Below, piece after piece: positions 26,241 through 34,866 of a stretch of DNA of 64,000 nucleotides. The stretch spans positions 124,001 to 188,000 of the forward strand of contig PHBU01000014.1 of NCBI GenBank assembly GCA_002840685.1. Direction: 5' to 3'. The notes under the pieces are model-generated. The model was not told the DNA's origin. It ran no database searches and saw nothing but the letters and a program-made list of their open reading frames with translations. Each line of letters starts with the position of its first letter. Position 1 is the stretch's first letter. Made by a program: the position numbers and the translations under genes. This DNA is from Chloroflexi bacterium HGW-Chloroflexi-6 (lineage in GTDB: Bacteria; Chloroflexota; Anaerolineae; Anaerolineales; Villigracilaceae).

Positions 26241-28459
26241 TGCCTCGCGAGCAAAAACAAAAAAACGCACCGCCTCCCCCGCCGCCGCGCCGCGACCTGT
26301 TGGACTGGCTGCAAAGCATACAATCGCATTATGGGCGCTATGCTGCCGATATTGGCGGCGTGATCTTGATCACCCTGGCTGTTCTGATCTTGCTTGGGTT
26401 GGTTGAAGTCACTGAGGGCGCGTTCATCAACCTGCTGGCCAACACCCTGCGGCGCTGGATGGGCTACGGCAGCGGGCTGGTTGTGCTGACACTGGCCATC
26501 GTCGGCATCATGCTGATGCGCAAACCCCAGGATTCCCCAACCCGCCTGCGCTGGGGGCGGATTATCCTGCTGGAAATCGCGGCATTCTTTGGGCTGGCCT
26601 TGCTCGCCATGTTTGGCGGATACAACATCCAACGCGCCACTTTGGGGCTGGATGGCGGCTATATCGGCTGGTCGCTGGGTGAAATCTTGCGCATGATGGT
26701 CGGCGATATGCTGCTGCGCGACATATTGGTTGTGCTTGGATTCCTGTTCAGCGCATTCCTCGGCTTTGGGCTGCTCGACCAGCTTGAAAAGTTCTTATGG
26801 AAAATATCCGGCGAATTGCCGGGCTCCCCGCCGGACGATTTCCAGGCCATCCCCGGCCCGGATCTCACCGAACCGGCCGAAATCGAATCTCCCAAGCCTG
26901 CTCCGCCCAAAAAACCGGCCGCACCCCTGCCGGCCCAGTTCCGCAAAAACTTCAAAGTCCCTGAAACCCAGGATGACAAACCGGTTGAGCCGCTGGAGCG
27001 CAGCGAAGAACTGCCGCCCCTCAACCTGCTTTTTGGCGAACAGACCAACCGCCCCGATGAACGCCACATCAACCTGACCGCCGGGCTGATCGAAAAAACC
27101 CTGGATGAGTTCGGCATCCCGGCCAGGGTGATCGGCTTTCGCATCGGCCCGACCATTACCCAGTTCGCTGTCCAACCCGGATTCATCAAAAAACCCGGCT
27201 CGACCGAAGACGACCCGCAACTGCTCAAAGTGCGCGTCGCCCAGATCGCTGCCCTGCAAAAAGACCTGGCCCTGGCACTTTCTGCCCAGCGCCTGCGCAT
27301 CGAAGCCCCCGTCCCCGGAAAATCTTATGTTGGTATCGAAGTGCCGAACTCACGCGCCTCCACCGTGCGCCTGCGCTCGATCCTCGAAAGCGAACAATTC
27401 TACAAGGTTGGCCCGCCGCTCGGCCTGGCCCTCGGACGGGACGTTTCCGGCCAGCCGCTGGTCGCCGATCTGGGACGCATGCCGCACATGCTGATCGCCG
27501 GCGCCACCGGAACCGGCAAATCGGTTTGCGTCACAGCCCTGGCCGCCTGCCTGGCCATGAACAATTCGCCCGAAGAACTGCGGATCGTTATGGTCGATGC
27601 AAAAATGGTCGAACTAATTCGCTTTAACGGCCTGCCGCACCTGTACGGCAAGGTTGAAACGGACGTTACCCGCATTATGGGTGTTCTGCGCTGGGTGGTG
27701 GTTGAAATGGAACACCGCTACCGACTGCTCGAAGGCGCGCACGTGCGCGATTTGAGCGCCTACAACCGCAAAATACAGACCAAAAAAGACGGCGGGCATC
27801 CCCTGCCACGGATTGTGGTCTTTGTCGATGAACTGGCCGACCTGATGATGTCCTCCCCCGACCAGACCGAGCACAACCTCGTCCGCCTGGCGCAGATGGC
27901 CCGCGCGACGGGCATCCACCTGGTCGTGGCCACCCAGCGCCCCAGCACGGATGTTGTCACCGGCTTGATCAAAGCCAACTTCCCGGCCCGCCTGGCCTTT
28001 TCAGTGGCCTCCAACGTCGACAGCCGGGTCATCCTCGACACCCCCGGTGCAGAGACCCTGCTCGGGCGCGGCGATATGCTCTTTCTGAATCCCGAAATCG
28101 GACACCCGATCCGCGCCCAGGGCGTGTACGTGACCGACCAGGAGATCGAACGCATCATCGCCTTCTGGCAGAAAATGTCTGGGCCCCCGCCCACCACACC
28201 CCCCTGGGAAAGCATCCTGCAGGAACCGGACGAAGACAGCGATGACGCCCTCATCAACCAGGCGATCGAGATCGTGCGCCAGTCGCAGCATGCCAGCGCT
28301 TCGCTCATCCAGCGCCGCCTGCGGATCGGCTACCCGCGCGCCGCGCGCCTGCTCGACCAGTTGGAAGAGATGGGCATCGTTGGCCCCTCACTGGGCGGCG
28401 GCAAAGAGCGCGAAGTGCTGATGGACGGCGCAGAAGACGACGAGTTTACGGAAGAATAA
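26240..28459 (+). CDS. ftsK: FtsK/SpoIIIE DNA translocase
   Basis: Septum-located ATPase that pumps DNA to complete chromosome segregation. The 739-residue protein has about four N-terminal helices (residues 30-180), a Pro-rich linker, the alpha domain (IRLKVRVAQIAALQKDLALAL type), Walker A GATGTGKSVCVTAL (~residue 420), Walker B IVVFVDELADLMM, ATQRPSTDVVTGLIKANFPARLAF and a C-terminal winged-helix gamma domain (ASASLIQRRLRIGYPRAARLLD) that reads KOPS-like polarity. Shorter linker than E. coli FtsK. Its ATG overlaps the S1 stop codon as TAATG. Confidence 0.97.
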   Translation: MPREQKQKNAPPPPPPRRDLLDWLQSIQSHYGRYAADIGGVILITLAVLILLGLVEVTEGAFINLLANTLRRWMGYGSGLVVLTLAIVGIMLMRKPQDSPTRLRWGRIILLEIAAFFGLALLAMFGGYNIQRATLGLDGGYIGWSLGEILRMMVGDMLLRDILVVLGFLFSAFLGFGLLDQLEKFLWKISGELPGSPPDDFQAIPGPDLTEPAEIESPKPAPPKKPAAPLPAQFRKNFKVPETQDDKPVEPLERSEELPPLNLLFGEQTNRPDERHINLTAGLIEKTLDEFGIPARVIGFRIGPTITQFAVQPGFIKKPGSTEDDPQLLKVRVAQIAALQKDLALALSAQRLRIEAPVPGKSYVGIEVPNSRASTVRLRSILESEQFYKVGPPLGLALGRDVSGQPLVADLGRMPHMLIAGATGTGKSVCVTALAACLAMNNSPEELRIVMVDAKMVELIRFNGLPHLYGKVETDVTRIMGVLRWVVVEMEHRYRLLEGAHVRDLSAYNRKIQTKKDGGHPLPRIVVFVDELADLMMSSPDQTEHNLVRLAQMARATGIHLVVATQRPSTDVVTGLIKANFPARLAFSVASNVDSRVILDTPGAETLLGRGDMLFLNPEIGHPIRAQGVYVTDQEIERIIAFWQKMSGPPPTTPPWESILQEPDEDSDDALINQAIEIVRQSQHASASLIQRRLRIGYPRAARLLDQLEEMGIVGPSLGGGKEREVLMDGAEDDEFTEE

Positions 28460-29107
28460 ATGCTGGAAAACCAAACACAAAGGAAATTTGACCCAATGGA
28501 TAATACTGCCACGCAGGAAAAAAAGAAAACATTTACCGATTACATGCGCGTCTGGTTCAAGGGCATCCTCGATCCGCTCGCTGTTTTCTTCAACCGCCTG
28601 GGGATCACGCCCAACACCATGACGATTTTGGGCCTGCTGATGAACGTTGCCGCAGCTTACCTGCTCGCGCAGGGCGAGATGTTTTGGGGCGGCGTGCTGG
28701 TGCTGATCGGCGGCCCTTTCGATGCGCTGGACGGTACCATGGCGCGCCTGCGCGGCGAAGCCTCCGATTTCGGCGCCTTCGTCGATTCGGTCACAGACCG
28801 CTACTCGGAACTCGTCATCCTGGGCGGCCTGACCTTTTACTTTACCCAGCAAGGCGACTGGCTCTCGGTCATGGGCTGTTACGTTGCCGCCGCCGGCTCG
28901 GTTCTTGTTTCCTACACGAAAGCCCGCGCGGACTCGCTGCACTTCAACGCCAATACCGGTATCCTGACGCGCGTCGAGCGCTACCTGGTGATCGCCCCGC
29001 TGCTGCTCTTCAACCTGCCCATTATCGCGATCTGGATCGTGGCCGTGCTGGCAAATATTACCGCCCTGCAGCGGATCTGGAAAGTCCGACGCCAGGCGCG
29101 CGGATAA
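28460..29107 (+). CDS. CDP-alcohol phosphatidyltransferase
   Basis: Membrane enzyme that displaces CMP from a CDP-diacyl- or CDP-dialkylglycerol by an alcohol. The 215-residue protein shows the full family motif: D88-x2-D91-G-x2-A-R-x8-G105-x3-D109-x3-D113, all metal-binding aspartates present, plus six helices. Archaetidylinositol/PI-phosphate synthases and PgsA share this; the acceptor is unclear. The ATG at 28460 directly follows the ftsK stop with GGAAGA upstream; ATG 28496, with AAGGA upstream, is an alternative start. Its place before lgt points to envelope lipid supply. Confidence 0.9.
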   Translation: MLENQTQRKFDPMDNTATQEKKKTFTDYMRVWFKGILDPLAVFFNRLGITPNTMTILGLLMNVAAAYLLAQGEMFWGGVLVLIGGPFDALDGTMARLRGEASDFGAFVDSVTDRYSELVILGGLTFYFTQQGDWLSVMGCYVAAAGSVLVSYTKARADSLHFNANTGILTRVERYLVIAPLLLFNLPIIAIWIVAVLANITALQRIWKVRRQARG

Positions 29108-29117
29108 CGGAGTCATT

Positions 29118-29906
29118 ATGCCTGAAGGTTTTGAAATTTTCGGTTGGACCGTCCACTTTTACGGCATCATCATCATGAGCGGCGTGGTGCTGGCCAGCTT
29201 CCTGGCCGCCTGGCGCGCCAAAGAACGCGGGCACGACCCTGAGATCGTCTGGGACCTGCTGATCTGGTTGATCATCGGTGGCGTGATCGGCGCGCGACTA
29301 TGGCACGTTTTCACCCCGCCGCCTTCCTCAATTGCCGGAGGCCTGACCACCCAATACTACCTGACCCACCCGCTGGATATGATCGCCGTCTGGCAGGGCG
29401 GAATGGGCCTGCCCGGCGGCGTGATCGGCGGGGCGATTGCGATGTATTTCTTCACCCGCAAGCACAAATTGTCCTTCGCCGAATGGGCCGATATCGCTGC
29501 GCCCAGCCTGGCACTCGGTCAAGCCGTCGGCCGCTGGGGCAATTTCGTCAACCAGGAACTTTACGGCGCGCCAACCAACCTGCCGTGGGCCATCACGATC
29601 GAGCCGAGCAAACGCATCACCGGTTTCGAAGAATTCGCCAGCTATCACCCGCTCTTTTTATACGAATCGCTCTGGAATTTGGCCAATATGGCCATCCTGC
29701 TCTGGATTTCGCGCCGTTTTGGTGAGCGCCTGAAAACTGGCGATGTGTTCCTGACCTATTTGGTGATCTACCCCGTTGGGCGCTTCCTGCTCGACTTCCT
29801 GCGCCTGGACGCCTCCATGCTGGGCGGCATCAACGCCAACCAGACTTTTATGGCCGTTGTGGCCGTCCTGGCAGCTGCAGCGCTGGTCTGGCGGCATAAG
29901 AAATAG
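29118..29906 (+). CDS. lgt: Prolipoprotein diacylglyceryl transferase
   Basis: Transfers diacylglycerol from phosphatidylglycerol to the lipobox cysteine of prolipoproteins. The 262-residue protein has the seven-helix Lgt layout with GWTVHFYGIIIM (substrate-side His), GGMGLPGGVIGG, and the signature GRWGNFVNQELYGAP, followed by HPLFLYESLWN. It serves the many lipoproteins of this window (14870, 17339, 30648, 49444, 56816, 7338). Ten bases downstream of the phosphatidyltransferase and part of the same transcription unit. Confidence 0.96.
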   Translation: MPEGFEIFGWTVHFYGIIIMSGVVLASFLAAWRAKERGHDPEIVWDLLIWLIIGGVIGARLWHVFTPPPSSIAGGLTTQYYLTHPLDMIAVWQGGMGLPGGVIGGAIAMYFFTRKHKLSFAEWADIAAPSLALGQAVGRWGNFVNQELYGAPTNLPWAITIEPSKRITGFEEFASYHPLFLYESLWNLANMAILLWISRRFGERLKTGDVFLTYLVIYPVGRFLLDFLRLDASMLGGINANQTFMAVVAVLAAAALVWRHKK

Positions 29907-29953
29907 TGCGACAGATAACTATGAAAGCTGAGTTGAAAGAACTGTAGAAAAAC

Positions 29954-30379
29954 ATGCAACCAAACCCATATCTCGTAATTGAACAGATTGAGAAAGCTGC
30001 GACCCGACAAGAAATAGACTCCCTACTTGATAAATTAGTTGAGATCGGCAAACCCGCCATCATAGCCATTTTGGAAAAAATGCCTGGATTAGTGACTTCA
30101 CGTTTGCACCTGATCGGCGCAGAGTTGTTTGCTCGTCTTGGTTATCCAACTAACGCCGCAGCTCTCACATTTATGGTTTCTGATGCATCGAACCCTAACT
30201 CATCAACTTGGAAAATATCGCAAGCAGCTGTTCTGGATATCGGTCCAACTGCTTTACCTGAGATTGCCGCTACATTGGAATTTTGTAAACGAGATGTTGA
30301 ATTCTACAATATTGAAATCGAGACTATAGAAGATTTAGAAAAGATGATTAGAGACAATCAAGCCGCGCATACTTCATAG
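29954..30379 (+). CDS. Small HEAT-like/unknown cytoplasmic protein
   Basis: The 141-residue protein begins MQPNPYLVIEQIEKAATRQE and is mostly helical with paired helices (ELFARLGYPTNAAALTFM; AAVLDIGPTALPEIAATLE), suggesting HEAT-like alpha-hairpins. I do not recognise the family. The base composition is clearly more AT-rich than the ftsK/lgt genes before it, and a MITE-like element follows, so it may be a recent acquisition. Gap to lgt is 47 bases; no clear ribosome site. Confidence 0.6.
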   Translation: MQPNPYLVIEQIEKAATRQEIDSLLDKLVEIGKPAIIAILEKMPGLVTSRLHLIGAELFARLGYPTNAAALTFMVSDASNPNSSTWKISQAAVLDIGPTALPEIAATLEFCKRDVEFYNIEIETIEDLEKMIRDNQAAHTS

Positions 30380-30463
30380 ATTTTGCCCGCCGGTAAAACC
30401 TGTCGCTCCGCGCTTCGCGATCTAAGAATAAGGTTAACCTTTCAGCAATCGCTCGCTATGCTT

Positions 30464-30609
30464 TGTCATTTCGAGCCGCGTAGCGGTGAGAAATCTTGAT
30501 TAAAGTAGAAAAGATTTCCCCTGGCACCACCCGCCACACTTGCACCGCACTGCGTTCGGTGCAGTGCAGGTGGGGCAGGTGTCAGTCGCTGCGCTTCTTC
30601 GAAATGACA
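30464..30609. mobile_element. MITE-like palindromic element (146 bp)
   Basis: Perfect 11-bp terminal inverted repeats TGTCATTTCGA (30464-30474) and TCGAAATGACA (30599-30609). Inside are AAATCTT/AAGATTT and a second hairpin around TGCACCGCAC...GTGCAGTGCA (30541-30568). No transposase or coding capacity. The 268-bp gap between 30379 and 30648 otherwise holds no gene. Such GTCATTTCGA-ended palindromes recur in bacterial intergenic DNA, but I have no copy number. Confidence 0.65.
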
Positions 30610-30647
30610 GGCGCTGTAATTAAGGTGTTGAAAATAACCCTACATCA

Positions 30648-31541
30648 ATGAATAGTATGAATTCTCAAAAACTACTCCGCCTGATGATCAGCCTGTTGAT
30701 GATGGGACTTGTGTTCACAGCCGGATGCGCAGCGCCGTCCGTGCAGCCAGTGCCGCCGTTTCCAGATGCGCCCACGGCCGTTGCGACCAGCACTCCCTTT
30801 CCGCTGACGCCGATCGAGCTCGACCGGGAACTCTCCATTCGGCAGATCAAAGAAAATGTGTTTGTTGTCACCCACGCATTTCCCTGGCCGGCCAATGCCC
30901 TGATCGTCGAGATGGCCAATTCAGAGCTGGTCATCGTTGGCAGCACCTACACACCCGAAGCCATGAACCAGGTCCTGACCTGGATCGAAGCCCGTTTTGG
31001 CAAACGCAAGATCAGCGCCATCAATACCGGCTACCATGTCGATAACCTGGGCGGAAACAGCACTCTGATCGAGCACGGAATAACCGTTTACGGCGCTGAC
31101 CTGACTGCCGAATTGCTCGAAGAACGCGGCGAACAAACCCGTCAGGTGATCCTTGATATGCTGACCGGCAAAGCCAACGAAGTTTATTACAAGGCCCATG
31201 CAGAGATCCGCTTCATGGCCCCGACAAGCCTATTTCCGCTCGCCGAAGGGCTGCAACTCTCTTTCGGGGAGGAAAAGATCCAGGTTTTCTATCCGGGGCC
31301 ATCCCAGGCTTCTGATAAAGTTGCGGTCTACTTCCCGAATACAAAGGTTTTGTTTGGCGGCTGCATGATTTTGGGAGGCGAGCAGGTCGGGAATGTGTCC
31401 GATGCCGACCTCGTGAATTGGCCTGACGCCGTTCGCAGCTTAAAGCAGTTCGAGGTTGAAATTGTTGTCCCGGGGCACGGAGACAGGCTGGACGCAGACT
31501 TGATCGAGCACACGATCACTTTGCTGAGTTCCCAGCCTTGA
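30648..31541 (+). CDS. Metallo-beta-lactamase-fold lipoprotein (B1/B2-like, altered metal site)
   Basis: A 297-residue lipoprotein with lipobox FTAGC (Cys27). The fold is B1/B2 metallo-beta-lactamase: NTGYHVDNLGGN (positions 126-137), VFYPGPSQASDKVAVYFP and LFGGCMILGG, then IVVPGHGD. Aligning with CphA-type B2 enzymes, the Zn2 ligands Asp132, Cys239 and His277 are kept and His118-equivalent is His130; the Zn1 site is lost because residue 128 is Gly (not His/Asn) and the His196 position is Gln220. A mono-zinc B2-like enzyme or non-lactamase hydrolase is inferred. Start ATG 30648; ATG 30657 is possible. Confidence 0.85.
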   Translation: MNSMNSQKLLRLMISLLMMGLVFTAGCAAPSVQPVPPFPDAPTAVATSTPFPLTPIELDRELSIRQIKENVFVVTHAFPWPANALIVEMANSELVIVGSTYTPEAMNQVLTWIEARFGKRKISAINTGYHVDNLGGNSTLIEHGITVYGADLTAELLEERGEQTRQVILDMLTGKANEVYYKAHAEIRFMAPTSLFPLAEGLQLSFGEEKIQVFYPGPSQASDKVAVYFPNTKVLFGGCMILGGEQVGNVSDADLVNWPDAVRSLKQFEVEIVVPGHGDRLDADLIEHTITLLSSQP

Positions 31542-31567
31542 TGCAGATCGTTTTACAGCGAAGAATA

Positions 31568-31584
31568 ACGGAAGGTTCTTCCGT
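31568..31584. other. Short hairpin before the ABC exporter gene
   Basis: ACGGAAG-GTT-CTTCCGT is a seven-base-pair hairpin in the 74-bp gap before 31616, without a T-run. Confidence 0.3.
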
Positions 31585-31615
31585 CCTGCGCAACGCAACC
31601 CATTAAAGGTGAAAA

Positions 31616-32545
31616 ATGATCGAATGCGAAAACCTGACCAAACATTTTGACCAATTCAAAGCTGTCGAAGGGGTGACACTCAATGTGCACCCCGGCCAGG
31701 TGCTGGCCCTGCTCGGTCAAAACGGCGCAGGCAAGACAACCACTGTGCGCATGTTGACCTCGATCCTTGTGCCAACACGCGGCTGGGCGCGGGTCAACCA
31801 TTACGATGTGGTCGAAAAACCGGCCGAGGTGCGGGCTTCGGTCGGCGTATTGACCGAAATGCACGGGCTGTACACCCGCATGACCGCGCTGGAATACCTG
31901 GAGTTCTTCGGCGAGGTCTACGGGCTGGATGCAGCCCGCCGCCGCAAACGTATCGATGAGCTGTTGGGCTATTTTGGTCTGGCAGAGGCCGCCAAACGCC
32001 GCACCGGCGAGTATTCGAAAGGCATGCGCCAAAAACTGGCGTTGGCACGGGCGCTGATCCACGAGCCGCCGGTATTGCTGCTCGACGAACCCACCTCAGC
32101 CATGGACCCGGAATCGGCCCAGTTGGTACGCGAGGAAATCTTCCGTTTGAAATCTTCGCAGCGCTCGATCATCATCTGCACCCATAACCTGGTCGAGGCT
32201 GAGATGCTGGCCGATAAGATCGCCATCATCTACCACGGACGGATTTTGCTGCAAGGCACACTCGAAGAGTTGCGGCGGCAGTTGCTCGGCATCCCGGAGT
32301 ACGAGGTGCAGCTCTCGGGTAAGTGGAGGCTGAATGGCCTGGAGGCGATCTCCGGGTTGAACGTTACCCAGACCAGCGAAACGGGATTCCGCTATCAGGT
32401 CGAAGACCCCGATCAAACAAATCCGACCCTGGTCAAAGGCTTGATCCAACAAAATGCATCTGTTGTCAGCATTCAACAGGTTTCACGCAGCTTGGAACAG
32501 GTTTATCTGAAAGCCATGAGTCTGGCCGCGGCAGGTGCGCTATGA
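31616..32545 (+). CDS. ABC exporter ATPase
   Basis: The 309-residue ATPase has Walker A LLGQNGAGKTTTVRML, Q-loop area VLTEMHGLYTRMT, signature YSKGMRQKLALARAL and Walker B LLLDEPTSAMDPE, with H-loop IIICTHNLVEAEML. The roughly 80 C-terminal residues add a domain seen in ABC-2 exporter ATPases (NatA, CcmA-type). It pairs with the permease-SpoIIM fusion that starts at 32542, whose ATG overlaps its TGA. The export substrate is unknown. Confidence 0.93.
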   Translation: MIECENLTKHFDQFKAVEGVTLNVHPGQVLALLGQNGAGKTTTVRMLTSILVPTRGWARVNHYDVVEKPAEVRASVGVLTEMHGLYTRMTALEYLEFFGEVYGLDAARRRKRIDELLGYFGLAEAAKRRTGEYSKGMRQKLALARALIHEPPVLLLDEPTSAMDPESAQLVREEIFRLKSSQRSIIICTHNLVEAEMLADKIAIIYHGRILLQGTLEELRRQLLGIPEYEVQLSGKWRLNGLEAISGLNVTQTSETGFRYQVEDPDQTNPTLVKGLIQQNASVVSIQQVSRSLEQVYLKAMSLAAAGAL

Positions 32546-34056
32546 AAAAAGAAGATCTTCGCCTGGCATGGCTGGTGGCGCGGCGCGAGTTGATCGATCA
32601 GATGCGCGATTGGCGCATCCTGGTTCCGATGCTGATCTTGATCCTGTTCTTCCCTTACTTGATGAATTTCGCGGCACTGCGCTCGGTCGAATTTGTCAAC
32701 CAGTATGGCGGCAACCTGATCGCCGAACGGATCGTACCCTTCTTCCTGATGGTGGTTGGCTTTTTCCCGATCACGGTTTCGCTGATCGTGGCGTTGGAAG
32801 CGTTTGTCGGGGAGAAGGAGCGCGGCACAATCGAGCCGATGCTGTCAAGCCCGCTGGCCGATTGGCACATGTATCTCGGCAAGCTGATCGCCGGGTCGCT
32901 GGTTCCGCTGGCCGCCAGTTATATCAGCATGGGGCTTTACCTGATCGGCCTGATTGTGCAGGATATGCCTTTCCCGCCGCTGGATGTGCTGGTACAGATG
33001 CTGCTCCTGACGGCGGTGCAGGCCGTAATGATGGTCAGCGCCGCGATCGTCATCTCAACCCAATCCACTTCGGTGCGGGCGGCCAACCTGCTGGCCTCGT
33101 TCATCGTCATTCCGGTTAGTTTGTTGATCCAGGGAGAAAGCGCCCTTATTTTTTGGGGCACAAACGAGGTGCTCTGGCTGGCGACTGCGGGCGTGGTTGT
33201 GATCACGGGTCTGATCGTGCGCCTGGGGCTGGCCCACTTCCAACGCGAAGCCCTGATTGGGCGCGAAATCGACATGCTCAATCTGCGCTGGCTGGCCGGT
33301 TATTTTTGGCAGTCGTTTAGCGGCACGCAACAGGCCCCGGCGCTGCTGCATTGGATCGCTTCACGGCAGGTGCGCCAGGAGATGTCTGCCAGGCTGGCCC
33401 TGACAGAGGATCTGCGCGGACTGGCAGCCTGGTACCGGGGCCAGGTATTCCCGCTTCTCAGGCGGATGAGAACATCGATCTTGATCACTATCCTGATGGG
33501 GCTGCTGGCCAGCGTGGGAACCTACCTGTATATCTCAACCAATTTCCAATCGGTTAAAGTCAGCGATGAGAAAATGCAGGAAGCCATGACAGAAGTGCGC
33601 AAGATTTTGCTTGACGAAGACCAGAAAACACTGGATGTTACCAGTTCGCATTTGTTCTTCAACAACATGCGCGCCGAAGTCTTGATGCTGGCAATTGGCA
33701 TGGCCACCTTTGGCGTTGGCGGGATCCTGATCTATGGTCTCAATTTTGCCCTGATCGGCGGGGTGCTGGCTCTGGTCGAGATGGTCGGCATTTCGGCGTT
33801 GGACATTCTGGTGGTTGGGGTTTTGCCACACGGTATTTTTGAATTGCCTTCGGTGATCCTGGTCAGTGCTGCAGTTTTATACATGGGCGTGCGTCTGGTA
33901 ACGCCAGACGCTGGCGAATCGATCAGCCAGGTATTCATTCAAACCCTGGCAGATTGGTTGAAGATCGCAATTGGCCTGGCCTTTCCATTGCTCCTGATTG
34001 CAGCATTAATCGAGGCCAACATTACCCCGATTCTGTTGTACAATTTCTTGCAATAA
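32542..34056 (+). CDS. ABC-2 permease fused to a SpoIIM-like domain
   Basis: A 504-residue membrane protein. Residues 1 to about 255 form an ABC-2 permease (WLVARRELIDQMRDWRIL, six helices, EKERGTIEPMLSSPLADW). Residues about 305-504 match the stage II sporulation protein M family: DVTSSHLFFNNMRAEVLMLA, GVLPHGIFELPSVILVSAA and EANITPILL. Each half is complete in its own terms, so this is a real fusion. The combination suggests one exported substrate linked to the SpoIIM function, which in sporulators is envelope remodelling but is otherwise poorly defined. ATG overlaps the ATPase stop (ATGA); earlier start 32323 is spurious. Confidence 0.85.
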   Translation: MKKEDLRLAWLVARRELIDQMRDWRILVPMLILILFFPYLMNFAALRSVEFVNQYGGNLIAERIVPFFLMVVGFFPITVSLIVALEAFVGEKERGTIEPMLSSPLADWHMYLGKLIAGSLVPLAASYISMGLYLIGLIVQDMPFPPLDVLVQMLLLTAVQAVMMVSAAIVISTQSTSVRAANLLASFIVIPVSLLIQGESALIFWGTNEVLWLATAGVVVITGLIVRLGLAHFQREALIGREIDMLNLRWLAGYFWQSFSGTQQAPALLHWIASRQVRQEMSARLALTEDLRGLAAWYRGQVFPLLRRMRTSILITILMGLLASVGTYLYISTNFQSVKVSDEKMQEAMTEVRKILLDEDQKTLDVTSSHLFFNNMRAEVLMLAIGMATFGVGGILIYGLNFALIGGVLALVEMVGISALDILVVGVLPHGIFELPSVILVSAAVLYMGVRLVTPDAGESISQVFIQTLADWLKIAIGLAFPLLLIAALIEANITPILLYNFLQ

Positions 34057-34076
34057 TCTTTTTCGGTAGGGAGTTA

Positions 34077-34832
34077 ATGGCAAAATTAACTATTCTGGGT
34101 TCTTCCAATGCAATCCCAAGCTTGGAAAACGAAAATACACACATGGTACTGGAGACCCAAAGCCATACCATTCTGGTTGACTGCGCCAGCAACCCGCTTG
34201 TTCGCCTGCAAGCGGCGGGGATCAACTTCCAAAGCCTTACCGATATCATTCTGACCCATTTCCATCCGGATCACGTCGGTGGGCTTCCGTTACTGCTTAT
34301 GGATATGTGGCTGCTGGGGCGCACCACGCCGCTCAACATTTACGGCCTGCACTACACGCTTGACCGGGCAGAAACCATGATGGGGTTATACTCATGGGCA
34401 GATTGGCCTAATTTTTTCCAGGTTAACTTTTGCCGCATCCCAGCCGACCCGCTTGCGCTTGTGATGGACAACCCGGAAGTGCGGATTTACGCCTCGCCGG
34501 TCAAGCATTTTGTGCCCAATATCGGTCTGCGCTTCGAATTGAAACCAGAAGACAAAAGTCTGGCGTATTCTTGCGACACCGAGCCGTGTTCAGCGGTTTT
34601 TGGGATCGCCCAAAATACAGACTTTTTATTTCACGAGGCGTCTGGCGATTTCACCGGGCATTCATCCGCTGCCCAGGCTGGTGATGTGGCCCGCACGGCC
34701 AACGTCGGCGAGCTGATCTTGATTCACTACCCCACCGGGGCGCTGGCCTCAGGCGATCTGCCTCAACAGGCTGCTCAGAAATTTTCCGGCCCAATTCGGC
34801 TGGCAAAAGATTTTATGGTTTTTGACCTTTAA
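34077..34832 (+). CDS. RNase Z-like metallo-beta-lactamase hydrolase
   Basis: The 251-residue protein has the MBL zinc motif HFHPDH (His61, His63, Asp65, His66) and, near the C-terminus, SCDTEPC and HEASGDFTGHSSAAQAGDVA, where the HEA and GHSSAAQAG elements recall tRNase Z (3' end maturation of tRNA) and related phosphodiesterases. A tRNase Z exosite arm is not obvious, so a non-tRNA nuclease or esterase is possible. GGGAG lies a few bases upstream of the ATG; the longer frame from 33954 is antiparallel to nothing useful and not a gene. Twenty bases after the permease. Confidence 0.8.
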   Translation: MAKLTILGSSNAIPSLENENTHMVLETQSHTILVDCASNPLVRLQAAGINFQSLTDIILTHFHPDHVGGLPLLLMDMWLLGRTTPLNIYGLHYTLDRAETMMGLYSWADWPNFFQVNFCRIPADPLALVMDNPEVRIYASPVKHFVPNIGLRFELKPEDKSLAYSCDTEPCSAVFGIAQNTDFLFHEASGDFTGHSSAAQAGDVARTANVGELILIHYPTGALASGDLPQQAAQKFSGPIRLAKDFMVFDL

Positions 34833-34866
34833 TACACATCTCAAAAAAAACAGGAGTTTTTATCAC

